NCBI GenBank assembly: GCA_963724825.1 | Contig: CAVRWT010000003.1 | Coordinates: 62,001-126,000 of the forward strand | Length of the DNA: 64,000 nt | DNA from: JALYNX01 sp963724825 | Lineage (GTDB): Bacteria; Actinomycetota; Acidimicrobiia; Spongiisociales; ZC4RG35 | Direction of reading: 5' to 3' | Shown here: one piece after another, positions 17,182 to 24,865 of the stretch | How the letters are laid out: every line of letters begins with the position of its first letter | How positions within the stretch are numbered: the first letter of the stretch is position 1 | The notes under the pieces: generated by a model | Databases searched by the model: none | Told to the model about the DNA's origin: nothing | The model's input: the letters and a program-made list of their open reading frames with translations, nothing else | Made by a program: the position numbers and the translations under genes

Positions 17182-18722
17182 CGATCGAAGTGGTTGGTCG
17201 GTGGCACGTTGTACCGATAGGTCACCGACCCATCGGGCACGAAATAGAGGTGATCGCCTGATGGTCCCAGGTTGTAGAACACCAGTTGCTCGGAGTTGCG
17301 GGCCAGCCGAACCAGATCACCCATGGAAGCCACGTCCACATGGTGCACACCATTGGGCACCGCGCCAACAACCGGGACGATCATGGAGCCGTACCGAAGT
17401 TGGATTTTCGCCACCTCTCCTTTGCCGATTCGGTGACGAACTTGAGCCACATACAAAGCACCGCCAACCAAGATCATTGCGAAGAGTGCACCTACCAGTG
17501 CCCGTGCCATTCGCAGCGGAACGGTGAGACCGAAGCCCTCCAGATCGTTAGCCACATATGCCTTCGCTGATTCAGTCACCTCTTGGGCGACAACCAACTC
17601 GTTGTTGATTAACAAGAGGTTGTCTCTCAGTTCCATCGGGAGCTCAGCGACGAACACCTCGTCAGGCATCCCTTCGCTCTCGACGGTGACTTTGGTCATC
17701 ACGACCAATTGGTAAAGCCCCGGAGACACACCGGTCTCGCTCTCAGCCCGTCTCAACATTGTCTGAACTCGATCGATGTCGATCGAGAAGGTCTCTGACG
17801 TGATGGCTCCGTCGAAATGCCGAGCATCCAACAGAGGAACGGTTCTCGTCCAAAGACCCTCACCGGAGCCGATGCGCAGTTCTGCGGACATCGTCCCCTG
17901 CATGTCCTTGGGAGGCGACGCCGCCTGATAGTCAAAATGAATCTGTAGATCTCTCAACAACTGGAGGTAAATCGGTGTGGGCTCCGATCCATTCGCTGGC
18001 GATTCGATCGTCTCCGACTCGTAGACCACAGAATTTGCGACTTGTGCGGTGTAGCCGTACTCGCCGGTGTGCTCGAATGCGGTCCGTTCGACCGTTCCAA
18101 GGCGCTCTGTCTGGCGCACCATGAGGTAGGTCGCAGCGCCACCCAAAAGCGCCAACGCAAACGCAAGGATCAGCAGTACCGGCCCAGCGCGGCGAACGGC
18201 GACGGCATTGTGGGCAGCGGGGCCTCTCCTCGGACGGTCCATGGCGTGAGCCCCCCGTCGCTTTCGCTTCCTTCGAGGACTCCACACCATCAGGGACCCG
18301 AGGCCTCCAATCATCACACCGAACAGCGCCGGGCTTCCATTGACTCTCAACACCAACCGTCCAGCGCCTGGAAGCACGACGAATTCCTTGCCGACAACGT
18401 CGTCTTCCGTGGGATGCCAGAGATCTGGCTGCGTCTTGTTGTCACCTTGCACAATGAACCCGTCTGCGTCCGACCCACCCACGATGCGGTGAATCACCAG
18501 ACCTTTACCGACATCGAAGGCGACAACGTCGCCGAGGACGTAGTCGCCGCTGCGAACCACAACCAGGTCACCGTCGGAGAATGTGGGGGTCATGCTGTCG
18601 CCCGACACAATCACGTAAGACGCGGCACCACCTACGCCAGTAGGGGCGAACACAACCACGAGCGCCAGACCCAGGACGACGCCAGCCCATCGCAGGACTC
18701 GAGCATGCAGACTTCTCATCAT
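17178..18722 (-). CDS. SipW-type signal peptidase I fused to a DUF5305-like region
   Basis: 514 residues from the ATG at 18722. Residues 12-30 form the first TM segment; SGDSMTPTF holds the nucleophile Ser43; GLVIHRIVG places His78 where the bacterial-type enzyme has Lys, as in ER/archaeal/SipW (S26B) peptidases; QGDNKTQPD (92-100) is the conserved GDN box. A second TM at about 131-148 and a basic patch end the peptidase part. From about 175 a new TM segment is followed by an extracytoplasmic domain beginning TAFEHTGEYGYTAQV, as in DUF5305 proteins, and another TM near 435. DUF5305 genes usually lie next to such peptidases; here they share one frame. Flanked by two small secreted proteins that are likely clients. 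Confidence 0.8.
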   Translation of the reverse strand: MMRSLHARVLRWAGVVLGLALVVVFAPTGVGGAASYVIVSGDSMTPTFSDGDLVVVRSGDYVLGDVVAFDVGKGLVIHRIVGGSDADGFIVQGDNKTQPDLWHPTEDDVVGKEFVVLPGAGRLVLRVNGSPALFGVMIGGLGSLMVWSPRRKRKRRGAHAMDRPRRGPAAHNAVAVRRAGPVLLILAFALALLGGAATYLMVRQTERLGTVERTAFEHTGEYGYTAQVANSVVYESETIESPANGSEPTPIYLQLLRDLQIHFDYQAASPPKDMQGTMSAELRIGSGEGLWTRTVPLLDARHFDGAITSETFSIDIDRVQTMLRRAESETGVSPGLYQLVVMTKVTVESEGMPDEVFVAELPMELRDNLLLINNELVVAQEVTESAKAYVANDLEGFGLTVPLRMARALVGALFAMILVGGALYVAQVRHRIGKGEVAKIQLRYGSMIVPVVGAVPNGVHHVDVASMGDLVRLARNSEQLVFYNLGPSGDHLYFVPDGSVTYRYNVPPTNHFDR

Positions 18723-18736
18723 CACTCCAAGGAGCG

Positions 18737-18764
18737 GGCCGGGCGATGCATCCATCGCCCGGCC
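18737..18764 (-). terminator. Strong intercistronic hairpin between the secreted-protein and peptidase genes
   Basis: GGCCGGGCGATG and CATCGCCCGGCC are a perfect 12-bp inverted repeat with a 4-base CATC loop, in the 49-base gap between the stop at 18772 and the ATG at 18722. No T tract follows on the minus strand. It may partly end transcription or protect the upstream message, making the secreted protein more abundant than the peptidase. Confidence 0.6.
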
Positions 18765-18771
18765 GTTACTC

Positions 18772-19170
18772 CTAGCTCCCGCTTGGACCTTCGATGAACA
18801 CGTGGAGGTCATCAATGTCCACGGCCGGGTAACCGCCCGGAATGGGCACCGTCACTTGTCCTGCGCCGGTGTGGGCGGCCAACAATGGGTCAACACTGCC
18901 GCTGGCGACCGTGACTCCCCCGTCAGTTACCTTGACGAAGAGCGCGTTGCCCTGGCAGGCGTCGGCGATTCCCCCGACCCTAACCGAGTACACCTTGCCA
19001 TCGTCGGTCTCCAGACCCCATCCAAGGACCTGAACACCGTTTGAATCGCAGACCAGTGTCAGGTCCTCACCTGCCTGGATAGTTCCGCCGTTGACTCCCA
19101 GGGCTGCCGCCGAGCCAATGGCTAACGCGGACAACGCCATTACCGAGAGGAGCGCAAATGTGCGCCTCAT
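18772..19170 (-). CDS. Small secreted protein, probable SipW-type client
   Basis: 132 residues from the ATG at 19170, with AGAGGT seven bases upstream. The signal peptide MRRTFALLSVMALSALAIGS AAA is followed by LGVNGGTIQAGEDLTLVCDS. The mature part is a predicted beta-rich domain (alternating hydrophobic strands such as VYSVRVGGI, ALFVKVTDGGV, QVTVPIPGG) with two cysteines that could pair, similar in style to small SipW/TasA-type surface proteins. The upstream in-frame extension to 19233 lacks a good ribosome site. First gene of the sip locus; a long leader with a hairpin precedes it. Confidence 0.7.
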   Translation of the reverse strand: MRRTFALLSVMALSALAIGSAAALGVNGGTIQAGEDLTLVCDSNGVQVLGWGLETDDGKVYSVRVGGIADACQGNALFVKVTDGGVTVASGSVDPLLAAHTGAGQVTVPIPGGYPAVDIDDLHVFIEGPSGS

Positions 19171-19294
19171 CGCTACCTCTTTCTTTCGGACAACTATTTC
19201 TTGGAAGAGCCCGACTGAAGTGGCAGCGACCACCGACAGTGATGATGCCGGTATGATCAGAAGTTGCGTAGAGCCCGTTCAGTCGGGTTTGCGT

Positions 19295-19324
19295 CGGGTC
19301 TTGGGAGAGCCATCTCCTAAGACC
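19295..19324 (-). ncRNA. Hairpin in the leader of the secreted-protein/SipW operon
   Basis: On the minus strand GGGTCTT...AAGACCC encloses GGAGA...TCTCC with a TGGC loop, 125-155 bases before the ATG at 19170, followed by GACGCAAACCCGACTGAACGGG, whose CCC/GGG could form a second short stem. A structured 5' leader is plausible; no known riboswitch class is matched. Confidence 0.4.
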
Positions 19325-19498
19325 CACTACTGATAGGAAACTCGAACCGTATTCACCTCCGTTCGTCGCACTCATGGCGAAGCTAGGGAGTGGTGTCAGG
19401 AAGTCCTCTCACCGTTGAGATTTGACGGCTCGGGCTACCCCCCTCAAGGGTTGGTGTATCGAGCTGCAGCTCGAGTGAGAGCGCCTCCAAAACCCCAC

Positions 19499-19519
19499 TT
19501 ATCCACAAAATGTGGATAA
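19499..19519. promoter_or_regulatory. Two perfect convergent DnaA boxes
   Basis: TTATCCACA (19499-19507) and TGTGGATAA (19511-19519) are exact consensus DnaA boxes in inverted orientation, 3 bases apart, inside a gene-poor interval (19325-19704). No dnaA, dnaN or AT-rich unwinding element is nearby, so this is not oriC as seen. The rest of that interval holds only small palindromes such as CGAGCTGCAGCTCG. Confidence 0.5.
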
Positions 19520-19704
19520 CTCGGCTAACCATACGCGTCCGCGTCGAGACGTGTGGAGTGCTGATCTTGCGGTCCGCGGAAGAGTGGTTGTGCGATGGAA
19601 CTATTGCTGCAGCCGAGTTCGGCCGATCGCGATCCATTGCCGTCCTGGTTGATGGCGACCACACCTTGGACCCGCCGTGCTGCTTCTCGATAGCATCGAG
19701 TGAC

Positions 19705-19879
19705 ATGGATCGTGAAACCGCTACCGACATCGTCCATCGCATCTTCGAAGAAGGGTTTGCCCGCGGGGATTTCGAGGGCCTCAACCGCTACGTCGCGCGT
19801 GACTACGTGGACCGGCGACCTGATAGTCGAGCACTTCAGCAACTTCGATCGGATGGGCCTGGTCGCCCAGCTCTCGTGA
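19705..19879 (+). pseudogene. SnoaL-like ester cyclase gene with its middle deleted
   Basis: The ATG at 19705 gives a typical SnoaL-like start (ETATDIVHRIFEEGFARGDF, then LNRYVARDYVD). Right after this, in another frame, comes the family's usual last strand and helix, GDLIVEHFSNFDRMGLVAQLS, ending at the TGA at 19877. A full domain would be about 130 residues; about 70 residues between the two parts are missing. This is a genuine internal deletion, not a one-base error. It lies 4 bases upstream of the methyltransferase gene, suggesting a former operon. Confidence 0.6.
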
Positions 19880-19883
19880 ACCG

Positions 19884-20648
19884 GTGAGCTTCGCCGTTCC
19901 CGCCGATGCCTACGACCGGTTCATGGGCCGGTATTCGATGCCGCTCGCTCTCACCTTCGCCGACTTTGCCGGAGTGGAGGCGGGTCAGTCGGTCCTCGAC
20001 GTCGGCTGCGGACCAGGGGCGCTGACCGGCGAACTGGTCAGACGGTTGGGACCGGCCGCGGTGTCAGCTGTTGATCCTTCCGAGTCATTCGTCACCGCCG
20101 CCCAGGAGCGTCACCCCTTGGTCGACGTGCGACGAGCGGCCGCCGAGCATCTCCCCTTTGCCGACCACCAATTCGACGCCGCCCTCGCCCAACTCGTCGT
20201 CCACTTCATGACCGACCCCGTCGCGGGACTGACCGAGATGGCCCGGGTGACGCGGACCGGGGGCACGGTGGCCGCGTGTGTCTGGGATCACCGGGTTGGA
20301 GGTGGCCGCGGCCCTCTCAGCCTGTTCTGGAAGGCGGCGCACCAGCTGAATCCAGATGTAGATGACGAGAGCTACCTTCCCGGCGCAAACGAGGGCGACC
20401 TCTCCCGGTTGTTCGACTCAGCCGGCCTCCACCACGTCGTGGAGGACGTGATCGCGGTCGACGTCGAGCACCCGAGCTTCGAGGAGTGGTGGGAGCCGTT
20501 CACGCTGGGAGTGGGGCCCGCCGGGGACTACACGAGGAGTCTCGGAGCCGAGGCGCAGGTCGAGCTGCGCGAGAAATGCCGGGAACTGCAGCCTGCTCCA
20601 CCGTTCGTGGTGACTGCCGTGGCCTGGGTAGCCCGAGGTCAGGTGTAG
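19884..20648 (+). CDS. Class I SAM-dependent methyltransferase
   Basis: 254 residues from a GTG. PADAYDRFMGRYSMPLALTFADFAGV is the common start of UbiE/Methyltransf_11-like proteins; VLDVGCGPGALTGEL is the SAM-binding motif I, SAVDPSE the acidic loop, AEHLPFADHQFDAALAQLVVHFM motif II/IV and MARVTRTGGTVAACVWDH the motif after it. The C-terminal third (WWEPFTLGVGPAGDY) fits small-molecule methyltransferases of this group. The substrate is not predictable. Follows the broken SnoaL gene closely; convergent with the SHOCT gene, 4 bases between stops. Confidence 0.85.
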   Translation: MSFAVPADAYDRFMGRYSMPLALTFADFAGVEAGQSVLDVGCGPGALTGELVRRLGPAAVSAVDPSESFVTAAQERHPLVDVRRAAAEHLPFADHQFDAALAQLVVHFMTDPVAGLTEMARVTRTGGTVAACVWDHRVGGGRGPLSLFWKAAHQLNPDVDDESYLPGANEGDLSRLFDSAGLHHVVEDVIAVDVEHPSFEEWWEPFTLGVGPAGDYTRSLGAEAQVELREKCRELQPAPPFVVTAVAWVARGQV

Positions 20649-20652
20649 GGCG

Positions 20653-21707
20653 TCAGCCGGTCTGCACGGGCCCGAGGACCCGGATGGTCTCGATGTCGTC
20701 GACCACCTCGGCCCGCCACTCGTTGCCCCTGAACGTCCAACTGGTTGAGATATCGCCCTCGGAGAGCTCGTCCGGGGTCTTCCCGTAGACGCCGCTTTCC
20801 TCCATGAAGCTGTCGAAGCAATCCTGCGTGCCCGGGTAGAGGAGGTAGCAGACGTGCACGAACATGCTGGAGAGCGCTTCGTGGCGGATCCCCACCTTGG
20901 CCATCAGGGCGTAGACGTAGCCGTCGGCCGGGTTGTAGGCGCCGGCAAGGAGCGCCGCATCGTCGAAGCGATAGAGGAAGCTGTCGAGCGGGCCAACTTC
21001 GGGGGTGGTGGTGATACCGGTGACGATCAAAGGTGGATCGGGCACCGCGTTCCAGCCTTCCTTGAGACCCGCGAACTCGATGCCCAGCGAGCCCTCCGGG
21101 ATCTCGGACACGGTCTCTGACGCGGACGAGCGTTGGCGGCAAGCGGAGGCGTCTCGGCCTCTTCCTCACCAGACGCGAAGAGCCCGAACGTCGAGAAGAG
21201 AAGACCGAGGCCGAGCCCGGTCCAGGCCATCCATCGCATGCCTTCGTCCTTCACCCTGAGCAGGGCCACGGCCGAAACCACGACCGTGATCCACGCAATC
21301 GGAGCGAGGGTCCCGCCGAGGAAGAGGGTGAAGATGCCAGCTCCCAGCGAGGCCCAATAGAGCGGGGGAATCTGCTTGGCGAAGACCAGCCACTCCGGAT
21401 CGGGGCTCGGCTCCTCGTCGGCGAGGGCCTCGACCGGTTCGGCGAAGACTTCGGACTCGATGTGGTCGGAGTGGCCGTTCTGCTCGACCGGGATTCCGAC
21501 TGGCAATTCGATGAGCTCGGCGGGAAGGGCCTCGACCTCGAGGGGCGAGCCCGCCCACTCCTCGATCGGGGCCTCGAGAAGCTCGGTCTTGACTACCTCG
21601 AACTCCCGTTGGGTGATCTTGCCGTCGTCCAACAACCGGGCAAGTTCCTGGAGATCTTCAAGTCTGCTGCTCACATCGGTCTCGTTCTTTCGGGGCACGA
21701 GCCGCAC
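20653..21707 (-). CDS. SHOCT-domain membrane protein, one frameshift near 21125
   Basis: N-terminal SHOCT motif (LEDLQELARLLDDGKITQRE, about residues 16-35), an acidic Pro/Glu-rich linker, then two or three TM segments (PPLYWASLGAGIFTLFLGG, AWITVVVSAVALL, WTGLGLGLLFSTFGLF). In the next frame the protein continues with SEIPEGSLGIEFAGLKEGWN and an extracytoplasmic domain containing FVHVCYLLYPGTQDCFDSF and ending RVLGPVQTG. Spliced length about 350. The start may be internal (GTG near 21671). Function unknown; SHOCT domains are short oligomerisation modules. Confidence 0.65.
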
Positions 21708-21770
21708 CCGGGGGGCGCTACAGGTTCATCGGCAGCAAAGCGAGAAATCAGTAGTCCGAGTCAGAGATTC

Positions 21771-22780
21771 TCAACTCTCCCAAGTGACCGTGATGGGACG
21801 GGTGATCCCGGGCAAAGGAAGGGACGCCGCCTCACCTTCGATCGCCTCCCTCTCCGCACCGCTGAGGGCTCGCCAGGGGTGGACCGTCACCTTGTGTTCC
21901 GCACGCCGCCAGGTCCCGACGATCTCGCCATCGAGAAGAACCGCACCCGGCCACACCCGTGAAGTCCAGAGCCGGCTCACGCTGAGCGGGATCGGGAACC
22001 AGAAGCTCGCGGTCCCCGCCCTGGAGCAGGAAGTAGGTGTCACCGCTGGGGAGGAGGCGGGTTGATCCTCCTCCGTCGGCCGAGCGGAAGGACGCCTCGT
22101 CAGAGGCGAGGATCCAGGCGTCACCGATCGGCGACCGCACCGGAACCAGTTCACCGCTGAGGGAGTCGAAGGTGGCATTCGCCGCCTTGGGGCGGACCCC
22201 GGCCCAGGAGCCGAAGGAGTCCGGCGTGGAGGGGCCGAAGACATGCAGGTGGCGCCGGGCCAGTTGGAGGCGGGCCTCGACGGGGTCGATCGAGGGTTGC
22301 GGCACGGTCCAAATCAGAGGCTGTCTCGAGCCGTCCCAATAGATGAGGAACCGGCCGGTCGGAGCCGCGTATCGCAAGGCGTTGGGACTCAAGCCGACGA
22401 TGCGAGCCGCGACCCGACAGTCCATGCGCTCGTCGCCAAGTGCGGCCTCCAAGACGGTTGGCGGTGTCTTCGGCTCGCTGCCGGGCGCTCCTCTCCTCGG
22501 GGAGACGACCCAGGGTGAACAGCGCTAGATCGCGTTGGGCGATCACGAAGGCGCTGTAGCGGAGACCCCAGACCTGGACCAGGGGTGGTTGCTCCCAGGT
22601 CCCGGGCTCGGTCCCCGAAACCCGGGCGTGAATCGAGAGGAGTGCCGCCCGGGGCATGCTGTCCTGGAGCCCGGCGCTTGCGGCAAGTTCAAGGGACCGG
22701 GAGGACTTGGGAAGTCGCTCATCGAGAGCAGAAACCTTCCTTCGATGGGCAAGGATCTGCTGACGGGAGAGTTGGAGCAC
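21771..22780 (-). CDS. Winged-helix DNA-binding protein (HTH_42/YcaQ-like), two frameshifts
   Basis: Three frames in series read as one protein: LQLSRQQILAHRRKVSALDE...AALLSIHARVSG...LVQVWGLRYSAFVIAQRD (to about 22450), then EAALGDERMDCRVAARIVGL...GRFLIYWDGSRQPLIWTVPQ...RRHLHVFGPSTPDSFGSWAGV (to about 21955), then WPGAVLLDGEIVGTWRR...ITVTWES. ARRHLHVFGPSTPDSFGSW is diagnostic of the HTH_42 family, whose best-known member YcaQ is an interstrand-crosslink glycosylase; most actinobacterial members are uncharacterised. Spliced length about 336. Confidence 0.7.
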
Positions 22781-22814
22781 GGCTTCTCGAAGCTACCAGG
22801 TCAGATAGGGGAAC

Positions 22815-23442
22815 TTAGACGCTGCGGGGTTGCCACGGCTCGTGCTCGTGAGCGAGCCAGACCAGCTCGGGGTCGAGCGCGCGCACCAGCAGCTGGCCTT
22901 CGGTGTGTGGCTCGTCGAGCTCGCCGAACCAAACCGCCACATCGCCGCCCACGACGACCGGACGCCCGCCGGTCTCGACAACGACGACCTGCGTGCCGCG
23001 TGTGTGGCCCGGCGCCGGGACTAGCCGGAGCCCGGGAAGCAGCTCGAGTTCGCCGTCGACGGGCACGTACCCCACGCCGGGCGCGTCGACCCACTCGCGA
23101 ATGGTGTAGTCCTCCTCGTTGCGTGCGTCGTCGAGCTCCCGACGTTGGACGTACATCGGCCTGCCGGCGAAAAGGTGGTTGCCGCCGCAGTGGTCGAAGT
23201 GGAGGTGTGTGTTGACGACGATGTCGATGCCGGCGAGGTCGAAGGTTTCCTTGCTCAGTGGATCGGAGGCGGGGATCGAGGTCGGCCACCGCCGGGTGCA
23301 GCTCCGTCATGCCGGTGTCGACCAGCACGACGCCCATCGGGATGGTCGATTACGTGACACGTAGACCGGCATCCGCTCGCCCTCAGCGAGCAGGTCGGCA
23401 ACGTGGACTGGCGTAATCGGTGATTGAGGCGGGGGCGTTCAC
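22815..23442 (-). CDS. Metallo-beta-lactamase-fold hydrolase (lactonase-like), frameshifted
   Basis: The intact 3' part (from 23156) reads MYVQRRELDDARNEEDYTIR...LVPAPGHTRGTQVVVVETGG...VVVGGDVAVWFGELDEPH, with the GHTRGT and GGDVAVW metal-ligand motifs. Directly upstream, another frame gives DIVVNTHLHFDHCGGNHLFAG with the HxHxDH signature, and a further shift near 23280 reaches VVLVDTGMTELHP. At least one more shift lies near 23350-23400, and the start (GTG at 23442 or ATG at 23372) is uncertain. Resembles N-acyl-homoserine lactonase-type enzymes; the substrate is unknown. May be an assembly-damaged gene or a pseudogene. Confidence 0.65.
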
Positions 23443-23477
23443 TTCTTTCCCTCAGTCAACGTCTGAGGGTCATGGTC

Positions 23478-23567
23478 TGGTGTCGGAGAGAGGACTCGAA
23501 CCTCCACGGGGAGTAATACCCCACCAGGCCCTCAACCTGGCGCGTCTACCAATTCCGCCACTCCGAC
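23478..23567 (-). tRNA. tRNA-Leu, anticodon GAG
   Basis: On the minus strand a 90-base cloverleaf: acceptor GTCGGAG pairs with CTCCGAC; anticodon stem CCAGG/CCTGG with loop TTGAGGG gives anticodon GAG (reads CUC/CUU). A long class II variable arm (GGGG-TATTA-CCCC) and T arm GGAGG-TTCGAGT-CCTCT are present. The 3' CCA is encoded. Lies between secG and the hydrolase gene. Confidence 0.97.
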
Positions 23568-23594
23568 TGGAGCCGAGCGAGTGTACAGCCGGGC

Positions 23595-23834
23595 TTAGCT
23601 CAGGAGGAAGGTCAGCCCGAAGGTGCTGACCCCGAAGAGAACCCCGACGACGACGGTCAGGCGGTCGAGATTTCGCTCGACAACCGTTGACCCACCCAGG
23701 TTCGACGTCGACATCCCACCACCGAACACATCGGAGAGCCCGCCACCCTTCCCGGAGTGGAGAAGGATGAGCGCAATCACTGCCAGCGACAGGATCACAT
23801 GGAAGACGATTGCGATTGCTTCGACGACGGACAT
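23595..23834 (-). CDS. secG: Protein translocase subunit SecG
   Basis: 79 residues with two TM helices (about 4-24 and 58-78) joined by the hallmark Gly-rich loop LHSGKGGGLSDVFGGGMSTS. Accessory subunit of SecYEG. Located just upstream of tRNA-Leu and downstream of the glycolytic genes, which is the usual actinobacterial and firmicute setting. Confidence 0.96.
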   Translation of the reverse strand: MSVVEAIAIVFHVILSLAVIALILLHSGKGGGLSDVFGGGMSTSNLGGSTVVERNLDRLTVVVGVLFGVSTFGLTFLLS

Positions 23835-23925
23835 TGCCTACCCGGGTTTAGGGAAGTCATCCGGTCATCCGGTATGACGGCGGAACTTTACCAGTAAGGG
23901 GTTGGTATTACCTAGTCGCGTGGCA

Positions 23926-24112
23926 GGTAGGCCCCCCTCCGTCTCGGCCTGCGGCCGATCCACCTCCCCCAACGTCGCTTCGCTCCTGGGGGAGGAAACA
24001 AGAACGTCAGCTTCGCTCCTGGAGGAGGAAATGGGACAACCTGTTTCTCCCCCCAGCGAACGAAGTGAGCGTTGGGGGGAGAGCCGGCGAAGCCGGGAGG
24101 GGGGCACCCGCA
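23926..24112. repeat. Cluster of GC-rich palindromic repeats (copy group C)
   Basis: Contains ACCTCCCCCAACGTCGCTTC with its GGGGGAGGAAAC end, a partial duplicate (GTCAGCTTCGCTCCTGGAGG), the TCTCCCCCCAGCGAACGAAG / GAGCGTTGGGGGGAGA hairpin and AGAGCCGGCGAAGCCGGGAG. This is nearly the same order of units as at 5636-5871. It fills the gap between secG and gpmA; no gene is seen in it. Confidence 0.85.
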
Positions 24113-24121
24113 GCGCGGATG

Positions 24122-24865
24122 CTAGCCGGCTTGGCGGGCGACGGCCTCGGCGGCCGCCTTCGCCGACTCCGGATCGCCCAGATAGCTGCTCGAGGTCGGT
24201 CGGAGTTGATCGTCCAACTCGTACACCAGCGGGACCCCGGTCGGGATGTTGAGATCCACGATGTCCTGGTCACTCACCCCATCCAGATGCTTGACCAGAG
24301 CACGCATCGAGTTGCCGTGGGCGACAACCAGCGGCGTCATCCCCGCCCGAAGGTCGGGCACGATCACGTCGTGCCAGTAGGGCAGCATCCGCACCACGAC
24401 ATCCGCCAGGCACTCGGTGGCGGGCAGGACATCGGGAGCAAGGTCGGCATACCGAGGGTCGTGGCCAGGATGACGCTCATCGCTCGGCTCCAGCGCCGGT
24501 GGCGGGACGTCGTAGCTCCGACGCCAGAGCAGCACCTGATCGGCTCCGTGAAGCGAAGCCGTCTCCTTCTTGTCGAGCCCCTGCAACGCTCCGTAGTGAC
24601 GCTCGTTCAGTCGCCACGATCGCCGCACCGGCAGATACTGAAGACCCATCTCCTCCAACGCGATCTCGGCGGTGCGGATGGCTCGGACCAGGACCGAGGT
24701 GTGCAGGACGTCGGGCCGAAGGCCCGCCTCCACCATCAACCGGCCCGATGCCCTGGCCTCCTCTTCGCCCTGGGCGGTGAGCCCGACGTCGGTCCACCCG
24801 GTGAACAGGTTCTCCTGATTCCAGGTCGATTGCCCGTGTCGAAGCAGGATCAGCCGGTAGCTCAC
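24122..24865 (-). CDS. gpmA: 2,3-bisphosphoglycerate-dependent phosphoglycerate mutase
   Basis: Interconverts 3- and 2-phosphoglycerate. 247 residues. Catalytic LLRHGQSTWN with His10, NLFTGWTDVGLTAQGEEEA, RRSWRLNERHYGALQGLDK, and VAHGNSMRALVKHLDG with the second catalytic His: all family signatures. Its start overlaps the tpiA stop (ATGA), so it belongs to the pgk-tpiA-gpmA operon. Length matches the dPGM family exactly. Confidence 0.96.
   Translation of the reverse strand: MSYRLILLRHGQSTWNQENLFTGWTDVGLTAQGEEEARASGRLMVEAGLRPDVLHTSVLVRAIRTAEIALEEMGLQYLPVRRSWRLNERHYGALQGLDKKETASLHGADQVLLWRRSYDVPPPALEPSDERHPGHDPRYADLAPDVLPATECLADVVVRMLPYWHDVIVPDLRAGMTPLVVAHGNSMRALVKHLDGVSDQDIVDLNIPTGVPLVYELDDQLRPTSSSYLGDPESAKAAAEAVARQAG

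Noticed and set aside
19295..19400. c-di-GMP-I (GEMM) riboswitch upstream of the secreted-protein gene
   Set aside because: GACGCAAA after a hairpin is suggestive, but the conserved segments before the hairpin and the GNRA-loop and receptor features are absent.
19490..19530. Chromosomal replication origin
   Set aside because: Only two DnaA boxes, no AT-rich region, and no dnaA/dnaN/gyrB genes nearby.
19510..19704. Coding sequence upstream of the SnoaL start in the same frame
   Set aside because: No ribosome site; the sequence begins inside the DnaA-box palindrome and its translation does not resemble a SnoaL extension.
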